Source: Paramecium pentaurelia (lineage: Eukaryota > Ciliophora > Oligohymenophorea > Peniculida > Parameciidae). Taken from it: DNA of 64,000 bases. A program made the translations under genes and the position numbers. Below, in pieces: positions 12,355 through 23,961 of this stretch. The notes beneath the pieces are model-generated. The model saw only the letters and a list, made by a program, of their open reading frames with translations, did not search any database and was not told where the DNA came from. Location of the stretch: contig CAJJDO010000080.1 in assembly GCA_905183005.1 (NCBI GenBank), positions 248,001 through 312,000 of the forward strand, given 5' to 3'. Position 1 is the first letter of the stretch; every line of letters begins with the position of its first letter.

Positions 12355-12869
12355 ATGGGATTTGAAGATTAGATTCCACCTATTCCAAATAGAGATCAAG
12401 AAAAGAGATACATAGCTACAGTTGAAAAGTCTTTCTATGATCAACCTCTTTATAAATTTTATATGAATGAAGCATTAAGAGAAAGAAAGATGGATTATGC
12501 TGATAAATTGAATACATTTAAATATGAATGGATTCTCAATTTTGCTGCATCTGGCATAGTATTTAGCTTATTATATGTAAGAATATTATCATTTTGATTA
12601 GTTTATTCCTGTTTCTTATTTTTATAGATAAACAACTACAGGAGTTCCAACCTATTATTAGTATTATTTAATCTTAATATCTTAGACCTAAGAATAAAGC
12701 AGTTTTCAAATAAGGATATTTACAAAATCAAAATTGGAAAAGATTCAAGTTATATTCATTCTTAGTTTTTGGATCAGCATTCATTTTTGCTCATACTTAT
12801 ACAGATAGATCATAAATTCATGATGAATATTACAATAATGTTGGAGTCATTAAGCCAAAATTTGAATGA
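12355..12869 (+). CDS. Small two-pass membrane protein, unknown
   Basis: 163 aa with one 23-nt intron (12559-12581). An acidic/basic N-terminal region with PPIPNRDQEKRYIATVEKSF is followed by a hydrophobic segment around residues 68-88 (IIILISLFLFLIFI), a polar linker (LRPKNKAVFKQGYLQNQNW) and a second hydrophobic stretch (FLVFGSAFIFAH). The intron assignment decides the first membrane segment; an alternative, GTAAGA...TTAG 25 nt, breaks the downstream frame and was dropped. Short length and two helices would fit a mitochondrial complex subunit, but that is a guess. Confidence 0.65.
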
Positions 12870-13632
12870 GATAGTATTAAAATAAGAATAATAAAATTAT
12901 AATAGTATTGTCTAATAGTATTAATATAATAATTAATTTCATGTACTTTTTATATGCATCATTATATTATAACTTAAAAATGAAAAATGCATAAAATTAC
13001 TAATGATTAAAGGTAATATTACATAAAACTTAATAACTTTTATTGTTACTCAGTTGTATAAAATATATTTATTTTCAAAAACTATCCTAGAAGTAAATTC
13101 TATTGTCTATTTAACTTAATAAAATAATTATTTGAGAAAATCCATTGTAATTAATTCCTTATACAAAAATTAATATTAAATTCAAATTAATTATTAATGA
13201 AATCAAATAAAGTAGCTTTTATAATAACTCTTAATTAGTTGAGTTCACGAATATAGTGATATATCTTGATATTCATATTCAACATATAAATATATATATT
13301 AAATTGTAAATATTATAATTTATTTTGATATTCTAATTATATTATTTATATTATTTAATATAAATAAATCATCTATATCCACAATTTTAATGATAAAAGG
13401 TAGAAATATAGTAAACCAAATACAGATATCTTAGATTTAAAGGATATGATCACAATTTTGTGGTTTGCTTATTGAGAAAAGTAAGAGAGGAAAATTAGTA
13501 AATAAAAAGAAGATAATATTGTAGTTAAAAAGAAGTTTAGAAAGAATAGAATGGATATTATGTTTGTAGTTATTTTAATTAAGGCTTAGATAGATAGATA
13601 AATAAATTATATAATATTATAAATTATTTAAA
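12870..13632. other. AT-rich spacer with a doubtful coding fragment
   Basis: About 760 bp without a supported gene. Between about 13388 and 13632 one frame gives a plausible-looking stretch (YRYLRFKGYDHNF... NGYYVCSYFNQGLD) but it has no start codon in phase (a TGA lies just upstream) and no stop before it runs into the cyclophilin gene in another frame. Left as a possible gene relic. Confidence 0.45.
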
Positions 13633-14157
13633 ATGTCTGTCACTTTACATACTAGTCATGGAGATATTAAATTGGAACTATTTTGTGAATTAACACCTAA
13701 AACTTGTAAGAACTTTTTAGCACTATGTGCAAAGAAATTTTATGACAATACAATTTTCCATAGAAATATTCCAGGATTTATTATTTAAGGAGGAGATCCT
13801 ACAGGTAATTTAAATATTGGATTTAATATTTTAGGTACAGGAAAGGGTGGGGAATGTATTTATGGAAAATATTTTGAGGATGAAATTGTTCCAGAAATTA
13901 AACATGATAGAAGAGGAATAGTTTCAATGGCAAATGCAGGAAAGGATACAAACTAATCACAATTTTTCATTACCTATTCTAAATAGAATCACTTAAATGG
14001 TCTCTATACTGCATTTGGTAAAGTAATATATGGATGGGAGACTCTAGATCTAATGGAAAAGGAAACTGTAGATAATAATTACAAACCATTGAATGAGATT
14101 AAAATTTTCAAGACTACCTTACATGCAAATCCAATAGCAGAAATCGAATAATTTTGA
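13633..14157 (+). CDS. PPIL3: Cyclophilin-type peptidyl-prolyl isomerase, PPIL3-like
   Basis: 164 aa, the usual PPIL3 size (about 161). Catalytic and binding blocks are present: FHRNIPGFIIQGGDPTGTG (FHR arginine and QGGD), GIVSMANAGKDTNQSQFFIT (MANxGxxTNxSQFFI) and HLNGLYTAFGKV. The isomerase tryptophan of the CsA site is replaced, as usual in PPIL3, which is a spliceosome-associated cyclophilin. The only intron (13805-13834) is 30 nt, a multiple of 3, and has no in-frame TGA: unspliced RNA would insert ten residues (starting GNLNIGFN) inside the GDPTG-TGKGG loop. Its stop is 15 bp from the stop of the convergent glycine decarboxylase gene. Confidence 0.93.
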
Positions 14158-14172
14158 ACAAATTTAGATATA

Positions 14173-17141
14173 TCATTATTGGTAATCTGAAACAGATGGA
14201 CATTAACATATAAGATTTCTATCTCCAAAAGCATTATTAATTCTGCTTACTGTTGGCCATACTTTGCCTCTTTGCATAACAAATGGCAATGGGAAAGCAG
14301 CCTCTTCTCTAGAGTATTTATGATTCCAACCACTATTGATCACTTAATCTTAAGTATGAGGAGCATTTTTCAATGGATTATCATTTTTATCATATTATCC
14401 ATTTTTGACTTTCTCAATTTCTAATTTAATATTTTTCATTGCTTCAATGAATCTATCTAATTCAGATCTAATAATTAATAAATATTATATATACTTAGAT
14501 TCACTTTCAGTTGGTTCAATCATAAGTGTTCCTGGTACTGGGAATGACATAGTAGGAGCATGGAATCCATAATCCATAAGTCTTTTTGCAATATCTTCTT
14601 CAGTAATTCCACTTTCTTATTTGATAGGTCTGATATCAATAATAAACTCATGAGCACACATTCCATTTTATCCAGTAAACAATACTTTGTAATCATTTTT
14701 TAAACTCATCATCAAATAATTAGCATTTAACATAGCCATAGCTGTACATTTCTTTGCACCTTATCTTCCAAGTTATCCAAAATAACTATAAGGTATTGGG
14801 ATTATAGATGCAGAACTATATAAGGATGAAGCTACACTTCCTAATGAATATTCTCTACCTGGAAGATATGGTGCTAATTTCTTATTAACAGCAATAGGTC
14901 CTAATCCAGGACCACCTCCTCCATGTGGAATAGAGAATGTCTTATGTAGATTCAAATGACAAACATCAGCTCCTAAATATCCAGGAGATGTATATCCTAC
15001 CTATGCATTCATATTTGCACCATCCATATAAACTAAACCTCCATGATCATGAATCAACTCAATAATCTTTTTTGTTTAATCTTCATAAACTCCATATGTT
15101 GATGGATAAGTAATCATCATACATGCCAAAGACTTCTCATTTTCTTTTATTTTTTTATTCAAATCATTCAAATCAACATAACCATCTATTACATTAACTG
15201 CTACAACATTTAATCCAGCAAGAACAGCTGAAGCAGGATTAGTACCATGTGCAGATATTGGTATTAAACAAATATTTCTATCCTTTTGTCCATTCATGAT
15301 GTGATATTTTCTAATACATAATAAACCTGTATATTCTCCTTAAGCACCACTATTTGGCATTAATGATACAGCTTCCATTTATGTAATATCACATAACCAT
15401 TTTTCAACATTATCAGTCAATTCTTAATATCCTTAAGTACAAGACAAAGGAGAAAATGGATGTAATTGAGAGAATCCTTAAAAGGAAACAGGCAACATGA
15501 AAGAAGTAGGATTCAATTTCATGGTACAACTACCTAATGAAATCATAGACTTAGCTAAAGAGATATCCTTCTATCTTAAATAGTTGATGTATCTCAACAT
15601 TTCTGTTTCACTATGTAATGTATTGAAGACTTTTTATTGCATATAAGGTGCTCTTTCAGATTTATATGGAATAACTTTCTGAATCACTGACATAAAATCT
15701 GATTTTTTCTTTGTGTAATGTTGAAGATGGTTGAATAGATCTTCTACATCTTAGAGTGTGTGAGTCTCATCAAAACTAAAGATAGTGTCTTATCCAATTT
15801 TTCTGACATTAATTTGTGCATTGTAATGTAAATACTCTTACAAGTTTTCTGTATTATGTAAAACTACTGTATCAAAGATTCTTCCTTCTTTAACAACTAT
15901 TCCTAAACTTTTTGCTAATTTAGCAAAGCTTCTAGCCAAACAATTGACTCTATTAGCTATCTTTTGTAATCCCTAAGGACCATGATAAGTTGCATACAAG
16001 CCAGCCATATTTGCTAATAATGCTTGGGCAGTACAAATATTGGATGTGGCTTTTTCTCTTCTAATATGTTATTCTCTTGTTTGCAATGACATTCTATAAG
16101 CTGATCTTCCATTAGCATCTTTGGATATTCCAATAATACGTCCTGGCATTTTTCTTTTGAATTCATCTTCAACAGCAAAGAAAGCAGCATGTGGTCCACC
16201 AAAACCCATAGGTACACCAAATCTTTATGAATTTCCATATGCAACATTTGCTCCTTAATCTTTAGGTGTTTTATTGATTGTTAAACTCAATAAGTCTGTT
16301 CCAATAACTTTTAAAAGTTTAGCATCTTTGAGAGTATGTTTGAATAGATCACTCCAATCATGGACTTCTCCCATATTATCTGGTGATTGTACCAAAACAC
16401 CACAATATTAATCAGCATCTTTGAAATCATAAGTTTTGGCATCACCAACAACTATATCAATTCCTAAATAATATGCTTTAGTCTTGATGTGTTCAATGCT
16501 CTATGGAAATACATGGTTATCTACAAAGAATTTCTTTTTCTCAAACCAAGAATTTGCCAAGAACATTGCTTCTCCTGCAGCTGTTGCTTCATCCAATAAT
16601 GAGGCATTAGATACATCCATACCAGTCAATTCAGTGATTACTGTTTAATAATTTAGAAGAGCCTCTAGTCTACCCTAAGAAATTTCAGCTTAATAGGGAG
16701 TATAGGATGTATACCATCCTGGGTCTTCAAGTACATTTCTCAAGATGACATATGGTGTGTGAGTACCATAAAAGCCTTAGCCTATATAGTTTTTGTAAAT
16801 CTTGTTCTTATTGGCTAACGATTGGAGATGCTAGACCATTGATGATTCAGGTATTGCATCAGGAAAATTGTCTGGACTTTAGAAGGCTGCCTCACTGCGA
16901 ATCTCCTTTGGAATAATTTTATCCACAAGCTCATCGAGTGAATTGGCATTGACTGCTTTCAACATCTCTTTCACTTATTAAGGCTCAGAGCCTATAAAAC
17001 GTTGTTCCTAGATTTAAATGGAAGCCATACAATGTAGTCACTTGACTTGAACCAGTCAGGAATTTTGGGATTGACTTCGTGAGGATTGGCCAACCTGCTG
17101 AAATTAGCAACACGTTGAATTAATCTTATAGATCTAAGCAT
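14173..17141 (-). CDS. GLDC: Glycine dehydrogenase (decarboxylating), P-protein of glycine cleavage system
   Basis: 972 aa after two introns (17008-17030, 23 nt; 14468-14494, 27 nt), close to the eukaryotic P-protein. It decarboxylates glycine with PLP in mitochondria and passes the aminomethyl group to H-protein. The start gives an Arg-rich leader (MLRSIRLIQRVANFSRLA) suited to mitochondrial import. Family blocks: YIGQGFYGTHTPYVILRN, WYTSYTPYQAEISQGRLEAL, CTMKLNPTS, PNSGAQGEYTGL, ISAHGTNPASA and HLNLHKTFSIPHGGGGPG. The PLP-binding lysine is in HKTF (codon at 14941-14943). The 27-nt intron is in frame and TGA-free. H, T and L proteins are not in this window. Confidence 0.96.
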
Positions 17142-17219
17142 TAAATATTTAAAAATGACGCAGTACTCTTTCCTGCATTTATTTATATACATATATATAT
17201 ATATCGAAAAACTGTTATA
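17142..17219. promoter_or_regulatory. Divergent promoter region between GLDC and kinase
   Basis: 78 bp separate the start codons of two divergently transcribed genes, so both promoters must lie here or inside the genes. It holds a TA-repeat run (about 17187-17203). No defined motif can be named. Confidence 0.5.
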
Positions 17220-18841
17220 ATGCATTAAAGAGTACTAGCAAATGAAAGTCCATATCACAGGTAAATCTACGGACGACCTCGACTTTAATCACAAGATCCA
17301 GGTCGTAGAGTCCTGACAGAAACTGATACTAAGACTAATATTTCAAGAAAATTCACTAAATTCGACTTTGATTCCGTTCTAACAATTAGAACAAGTAAGG
17401 GAAGTAAGAAGTTTAAGCCCCAACGCTTTGAAGTTAAACCTATTGTAAAGTATTTGTGCAAAGCTAGAAAACTGAAGTGGACTCAGATTTGGAGACTTAT
17501 TAAAGAATGGTTCTAGCCAAGATGAAAGAAAAGAATATATTACCAAAATAACGTTCATTAAGCAATGCTACACCATAATAAAAGAGCCAAGATCGTTATG
17601 CTTCTTTGGATTCATAAAATAGAATCAACAATAAGTAAACTCAGAATGTACATCCTAAGATATTGTGGGATATGTCAGAGGAAGAATGGTAATAATTTGG
17701 GGATCGCTTTCCCTAACACTTTGAAAAGAAGAAGCTACTTGGAAGAGGAGGATTTTCATTAGTATGGTTAGGAGAACATAAAAGAACCAAAGAAAAGTTT
17801 GCTATTAAATAAATCCTCTCTACCAACACTCATTAATCTCACATGAAAGAAATTTGGTTTGGAATACATTTCTTTTAAGATGGATAGCCAAAAAAATAAT
17901 TTACAAATTTTCCAGGATGTAAGAATTTAGTACGTTTCCTCACCTATGACATCAAACCTTAAGACACTTGGATATTTTAAGAAATTTGTGGAGAAAGTCT
18001 TGGTAATCAACTATATGATCTTAAAGGAAAGAATGTTAATAATGAACGCATGTATAGGGTAGATACACTTCATTCTATTTTAGTTAACTCATAAACCACT
18101 TTATAACACTTTTCGTAAAGATTAAACTGAACTGAAAAAATTAATTCGAGAATTAGCATAGGCTCTTGATCTTCTATAGGATTAAAGAATAGTACATTCT
18201 GATCTTAAGACTGAAAACATTTTAGTTAAGAAAATAAAAAATGAGAATGATTTACATGAACTAACTTAAGTTAAATTGATTGATTATGGTAGTAGTTTTC
18301 CTTTTGATGATTTAAAATAATTTTCAATGGCTACACCAGAGTAATTCATTCTTTTTTTATATTAGATACATGTGTCCAGAAATATTAAATTATATCTTAT
18401 ATGAAAATTAAATGAATTACCGTCCTTGTTTGATGAAATATTTAAGAAATTACAAGAAACCTTGGGTAATTGATGTTTGGTCTCTTGGTTGTGTTGTACT
18501 AGAGATTATATCAGGAATACCTCTTTGGATGAGTCTTAAAACTATAGTTACCAAAAATGGAAAGGAAGTAATAGATTATGGATTATTTGCTGTAAAGGGT
18601 AGAGTTTTTGATAAAATAATTGATCGTCAAATGGAAGTTATTTAAAATTTAGATAGTTATATAGATAAAAATTATTCTGGTAATATAATAATGTATTATA
18701 ATTTAATTAGGATTAAAAATTGATAATTAGATTCGATTTGTCTTAAAAGAAATGTTAAACTTAGATCCAGAGAAAAGATTATCCCCAAAGTAAATAATTG
18801 AATACTTATCCACCAAAAAAGAATACCTTATAACTCAATGA
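17220..18841 (+). CDS. Protein kinase, CMGC (DYRK/SRPK)-like
   Basis: 503 aa with introns 17477-17505, 18059-18083, 18341-18365 and 18680-18710. Glycine loop LLGRGGFSLVWLG, lysine in FAIKQI, catalytic loop RIVHSDLKTENILV (HSDLKxEN, as in DYRK/SRPK), DFG variant LIDYGSSF (DYGSS, like DFGSS of DYRK), TPEYMCPEI for APE, and DVWSLGCVVLEII. Key catalytic Lys, Asp and Asp are all present, so it should be active. The first about 140 residues are a Ser/Thr/Arg-rich extension. That part joins the rest through a GTGG...AAAG intron that is less typical; a start at ATG 17522 without it is the alternative. Confidence 0.85.
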
Positions 18842-18932
18842 TTTATACTATTAATAATTCAAAAACCCTCATCTCTATGAATTAAATTTGAAAATAATTT
18901 TAGATGTCTTGAATTTTTTTAATTAATATATA

Positions 18933-20427
18933 ATGAACTCAGTATCCACAAACACTTCATTAACAGATATTAGAGTTGTGAAAATCTATTTTAAAATTCA
19001 TTACAATACTGAATATGGATAAGCAATTTACTTATGTGGTGACGATGAAAGGTTAGGATTTTGGGATTCTACTAAAGCAATAAGACTCTAATGGAATGAG
19101 GTATAGTATTGAAGTTCAAAAAGAATAATGAATGGACTACCTGTCTAAGACTTCCAAGAATTTGTAAAAAATTTGAGTATAAATTCCTTGTGAATGATTA
19201 TCATAATCCATCTAGTGAAAAAGAAATTTGGGAACCAGGAGAAAATCGTATTATTACTAAGCATTTATTATTAAATGGAAAGAAAGGGGAGTACTTTAAT
19301 TGTAATAGTTCATTAAATTATTGTAGAGGAGTATTGGGGATATAGAACAATCAAATTAAAACTCAATCACAATTTATAACTTGGAGAAAGGATGATGATT
19401 ATAGGTTCAATACCAGAAATAGGTTCTTGGAAAACACCTGTGTTAATGAAATAATAATAGAAGATTGATATATGTATTACTCAATCCATAATTCTGAAAT
19501 AGTAACATAAGAGCCTATTTAACAATGGTCCATTTCATTTATTGTAAATCCTCTTAATTTCTATTTCCGATATTATTATGTGATACGTAACGATGAATCT
19601 GGGAATATGATATGGGAAAGAGGGAATGGACGTTATCTTAAAACTGCTGATCTCTCTTCTCTTCGATAGGTACTTGATTAATTTGCATTACATCCAATTA
19701 AAGTTAAAACTCAAATCTATACAGCATTTTAAACTAAATCATAACATAAAAATGGTTCATTTTCAGCAACTAAGATTCCAAAATAAAAAATTAAAACTAA
19801 TAGTTAAGGATATTAATTTGCAGATAAAGAACCTTCTTTCTTTTATTATGAAGAATTTGGTAGGTTAAATAAATTGGATTGGAATTTTGTTGTTTAATTT
19901 TAGACTTATGAAATAAATGAAAATATAGTTATTGGTCCTTATCCTTAAAATGAATAAGATATTTTATTATTGAAAAATAAATAAGTGAAAGCAGTTCTAA
20001 ATTTATAAACTCGTTTAGATATGTTTCATAGAGGAGTTAATTGGGAATAGATAGTTGATGCTTATAAGAGATAGAATATAGTAATGAAAAATTATTAAAT
20101 TTTTGATATGGATGCAGCTGATTTTGAAAAGAAATCTAATAAAGCTGTATAAATTTTGAAGAAATTAATTAATGAATATGAATATGTTTATGTTCATTGT
20201 ACTGCAGGAATAGGAAGAGCCCCTTCAATTGTTGTTTTATACTTAAGTTCGATACTTTAATATGATCTTAAAGAAGCAATAGAATTTGTTAAATAAAAAC
20301 GATAATAATTTTATGTTAATTATTGTAAATATAAATCATATTATTAGCAATGCTAAAAAAATCTTTGTAGAAGACTCTTGTATTTAATCATGGATTGGGT
20401 TATTAAAATTTGGCTTAAACTTTGTGA
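18933..20427 (+). CDS. Glucan phosphatase with two CBM20 domains (laforin/SEX4-like)
   Basis: 464 aa. CBM20 no. 1 at about residues 10-115 (VKIYFKIHYNTEYGQAIYLCG, LGFWD, WEPGENRII) and CBM20 no. 2 at about 120-225 (IKLKLNHNLQL, IIGSIPEIGSWKTP, WERGNGRYL) bind starch-like glucan. The dual-specificity phosphatase domain follows, with ENIVIGPYPQNEQDILLLK and the CX5R loop HCTAGIGRAPS (catalytic Cys codon at 20198-20200). The TAGIGRAP form is like plant SEX4/LSF. It should remove phosphate from storage glucan. Introns: 19101-19123, 19302-19326, 19474-19502, 20325-20347. The tail after the last intron (YSMLKKSLQKTLVFNHG) depends on that splice; without it the protein would run on about 60 codons. 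Confidence 0.92.
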
Positions 20428-20582
20428 AGGATGGAATAATAATTTATATATAATTAATTATAATTTGTAATTTCAGGCCAAACTTATTCAGTCGAATTGA
20501 GATTTATATATTATCTTAGAAATTTATTAATATCCCAAACCATTTATAAATATTAATTTGTTTGAATTTCATTTAATTATTA

Positions 20583-21675
20583 ATGATAGATATGGAAATA
20601 ATAGACACTTTTTAATGCTTAATTTCATTCCAGGATTAAGATAATTATTCACATAAAGCAAATTTACAATTTACAACAACCAAAATAAATCTAATTTTGA
20701 ATACTCAGTGTTTTGAAATAGAAATATCATATAAACTTTAATTAAAATGGAAATGTGAAGAGAATAAATTGATTTCAATGCATTTTCAATAATTTACTAT
20801 TTAGGCTGGAAATGAAGATCTCCTTAAATTTAAGAAACATTTAGATTGTTAAACAACATATATTGGAATTCGAGAAATTTACGATAATGTTATATTAATT
20901 TAATAAAAAGACAATGCAAAAGTAATTGGAGAAATAATTATTTTAGATATGCTCACTTAAAAGTAAATTAGATGGGAAAATGTATATTTGTAAGTGTTAT
21001 AAAAAATAAGAAGTTGAAAAATATAAAATTTATGAGCAATTAGTTATTTTACGTAAATTAGGTGATTTTAAGAATGTTGCTTAAATAATAGATTTCTATG
21101 AATCATCTAATTCCTATTATTTTATTTTTGAATAGATGAATAGAATTCATTATAGTAGTTTAAGTCATGAAGATATATAATCTATGATGTTTGTATATTC
21201 AATTTTATATTAGGATATTTTATGTTGTGTAAAAATGTTGATATTGAATCATGTCTTTCATTCCTAAATAAATTTATCTAATATTGTAATAGATAATGAT
21301 ATGAATTGTAAACTTGCAGGCTTTGAACATGCAGAGTTATTAAATGAGAAGAATGCTATTTATAACTCTTTAATGTTGACAATGGTAGGACATATAATGA
21401 TCAAATTGTATCAAATTAATAACTTATATAGATATCAATACAATTCCAAAAATAAGTAATAAATATTTATTCCTGATTATGGTAATTCACTTGTTTAAGG
21501 ATTATTAGAAACAGATTTGAATTAATAAATTAATATTGAATAAGCTTTAAGTCATGAATACTTTGAATATTTTGATTACAATTCAAGTCCCATGATGTAA
21601 TAATAGATTGTACCAAAATTGAAATCATTCATTACTTAATAATCTCTTTCATTACCAATAGAGAGCAATATCTGA
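20583..21675 (+). CDS. Probable pseudokinase with beta-rich N-terminal domain
   Basis: 355 aa with a 25-nt intron (20922-20946). Residues 1-115 look like a beta-rich lipid- or protein-binding module (ANLQFTTTKINLILNTQCF, EENKLISMHFQQFTI), perhaps PH-like, as is common before kinase domains in ciliates. The kinase part keeps the lysine region (DGKMYICKCYKK) and an ILRKLGDFKNVAQIIDFYES block. The catalytic loop reads HSQINLSNIVI with Gln in place of Asp, and the DFG position reads LAGFEHA with Ala in place of Asp. Loss of both residues indicates no phosphotransfer, so a scaffold role is inferred. Confidence 0.75.
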
Positions 21676-21715
21676 TTTTTATATTTTACTTTTTATAATT
21701 TAATCTTACTCAAAA

Positions 21716-23954
21716 ATGGAATTGAATAATAACAAAAGAATTGAAACTCCAATCGATGGAGTAAATAATTAATCTATAAGATTATTTGTAACAATCAGAA
21801 AAGATTCAGAGTCAAATGTTGAATATAAAAAAATGACAGTAATGGCACCATGTATATTCCTTTTAAATTATCAGTGAGCATTAAGATATCAATGTTAAAA
21901 AGACACATTGAAAGAGAATTTGCAGATCTCTTTCCACATGAACCTACCTTTGTATGTGCTAAATTAGAAGATGAATTCGGTTATAGTTTATCCAATGCTT
22001 CTATAGTTAGTGAATTACTAAAAAATTCTGATAGATTATTTGCAATTCCAGAATCATTTACAAAAGACTTAATTGGTAAGATGCATGTTACTCATGATTT
22101 AAATGAATTAACATTCATGTTAAAAAGCATTACCTAAACAATCATAGCAAAATTAGCTGGTATATTATATGATTACCTCTATAGAGGCTGAATTAGGATC
22201 ACCTGAAACTTAAATGGAAATTATGTAATTAATAGTCCCTGTAGGTTTTTCCTTATAACAAAAAGCAATTAATCATAACACAGCTCTAACATTAAAAAGA
22301 ATATTTGAAAATGAAAGATTACAATTTTTAGATGATCAATCATATGCATTAATATCTTAATTGTTGATTAAGTTACTCTAATTTTGGACTAATGATTTAA
22401 TCTTTTAAGATTAATTTCTTCTCAATTTAACTGTAGATCTATTAGAAATACTTACCAAAAGTGGTATCTATATTTCAAATCTCTAAATTAGCTGCCTTCT
22501 CTATTTCCTATAAAACTCCACAAATAGTAAATAGTCTTATGTCTGTTTCCAAATTAGATTTTGTTAGTGCTTAAACAAGATCTAGAATAATTAAACTTAT
22601 CTCATTTCTATCCAGACCATAATTTACTAACTGTTTCTAACCCAGATCATATGATGGTCCTTTAACACTTAATTTACCTCCATAACCAAAAAGAAGGAAT
22701 GAAGAATATGTACCTACTATTCTAGAATAACCAAATAGAAATTCAAATAGAAGATAAGGAAGTGCTGGAACTAGAAATTAAAATACCTATGAATAATAAT
22801 AAGATTTTAATCAATATCCTTATAAATACAATAATGATTCAAATTAATATCCATATAGATAAAATTAATCAAATCAATAAGATTTCAAATAAAATGATTC
22901 AAATCAATATTAATAACCAAATATATCAAAAATACCTCCTACATAATAATTTGGATATTAATCTTAACCCTTATAATCTAATTATCCACCTGCTCCATAA
23001 AATCCAGTATATTCCAAACCTCAATTAAATTTAAATAATAGACCTCAAAGCAATAGAACTCAATATGGTGGTAATATGTAATAATAGGTCTTTGATGGAT
23101 TAGTATAAGATTATCTAAATTTAATTTCTACAGAATCAAATGAAGAAATGTTACAATTTGCCATTTAAAATTTAAGTGATGGAATTGATACAACTATACA
23201 TTAAATTATGGATAGTTCAGAAGCATTTTAAAAGATTGTTAATTTATTAGAAATTGCAATGAGTCCAAATTATTTGGGAATGTAATTAAGAATATTAGAA
23301 GCATTATCTAAAAATATGAATCAAGAAAGAGCTAAAGAAGCACTTAAATTAAAATTAATACCAAGAATCATGAAAGCCTTTACTTATTAACCTAAAGAAT
23401 TTTAACCAATATTATATGATATGTTATCAGCTACACTTAAATTATCAGATTTTTAAGTTGATGTTCTAACTGTTATCAGTATGATTGAATCAGCATATCC
23501 AAGAATTTAGATGTTGGGAATTAAAATACTTTCATTAATGTCTGATCCATAAAGACTCTAAAATACTAATAATGTATCAATTTAATTTGAAAATTATATT
23601 AAAAGTTTAATGGATTGGACCTTAGATGGATAGAAAGGAGAGGAGTTCTAATATAATGCTCTTTAAACTTTATCAAATTTGGCTATTAATGATTACATTC
23701 GACCCTAAATACTACATCTAAAGGGAATTGAATTCTTCTTAAAGGTTTTAAGAGAAAGCTATAGAATTGATGCTTAAAGATTAGCTGCTAAAGGATTATT
23801 GAATTTATCAATAAAATCAAGAGAAACTAAACTATCTATTGTATCTTTGATGGAAGAGGAAATCTAAAGATTATAAAGAGGAGAGATGGACACTGTAGTA
23901 TAAGGATATTTAACGACCTTATTAACAACAAGAGAAAGAGGATAGTTGTTATGA
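21716..23954 (+). CDS. Helical-repeat (armadillo/HEAT-like) protein with Gln/Asn/Pro-rich linker
   Basis: 720 aa; introns 21852-21874, 22160-22184, 22464-22491. The N-terminus has a ubiquitin-like/DIX-like feel (SIRLFVTIRKDSE ... TVMAPLSIKI ... LKRHIEREFADLFP). Helical repeats occupy about 110-260, a low-complexity Q/N/Y/P linker about 300-430 is built largely from TAA/TAG codons, and a second helical-repeat block runs about 440-720 (MLQFAIQNLSDGI, YLGMQLRILEALSKNM, LQTLSNLAINDYIRPQ, RLAAKGLLNLSIK). The block LSNLAIN / LLNLSIK is typical of armadillo repeats. Function not identified. Its stop is only 7 bp from the stop of the convergent cytochrome gene. Confidence 0.7.
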
Positions 23955-23961
23955 TTTATAT

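Noticed and set aside
12579..12603. 25-nt GTAAGA...TTAG intron in the small membrane protein
   Set aside because: Its signals are good but it puts the downstream coding stretch out of frame; the 23-nt intron at 12559-12581 keeps the frame.
13388..13632. Reading YRYLRFKGYDHNF... before PPIL3
   Set aside because: No in-phase start, no intron that supplies one, and it overlaps the PPIL3 start in another frame.
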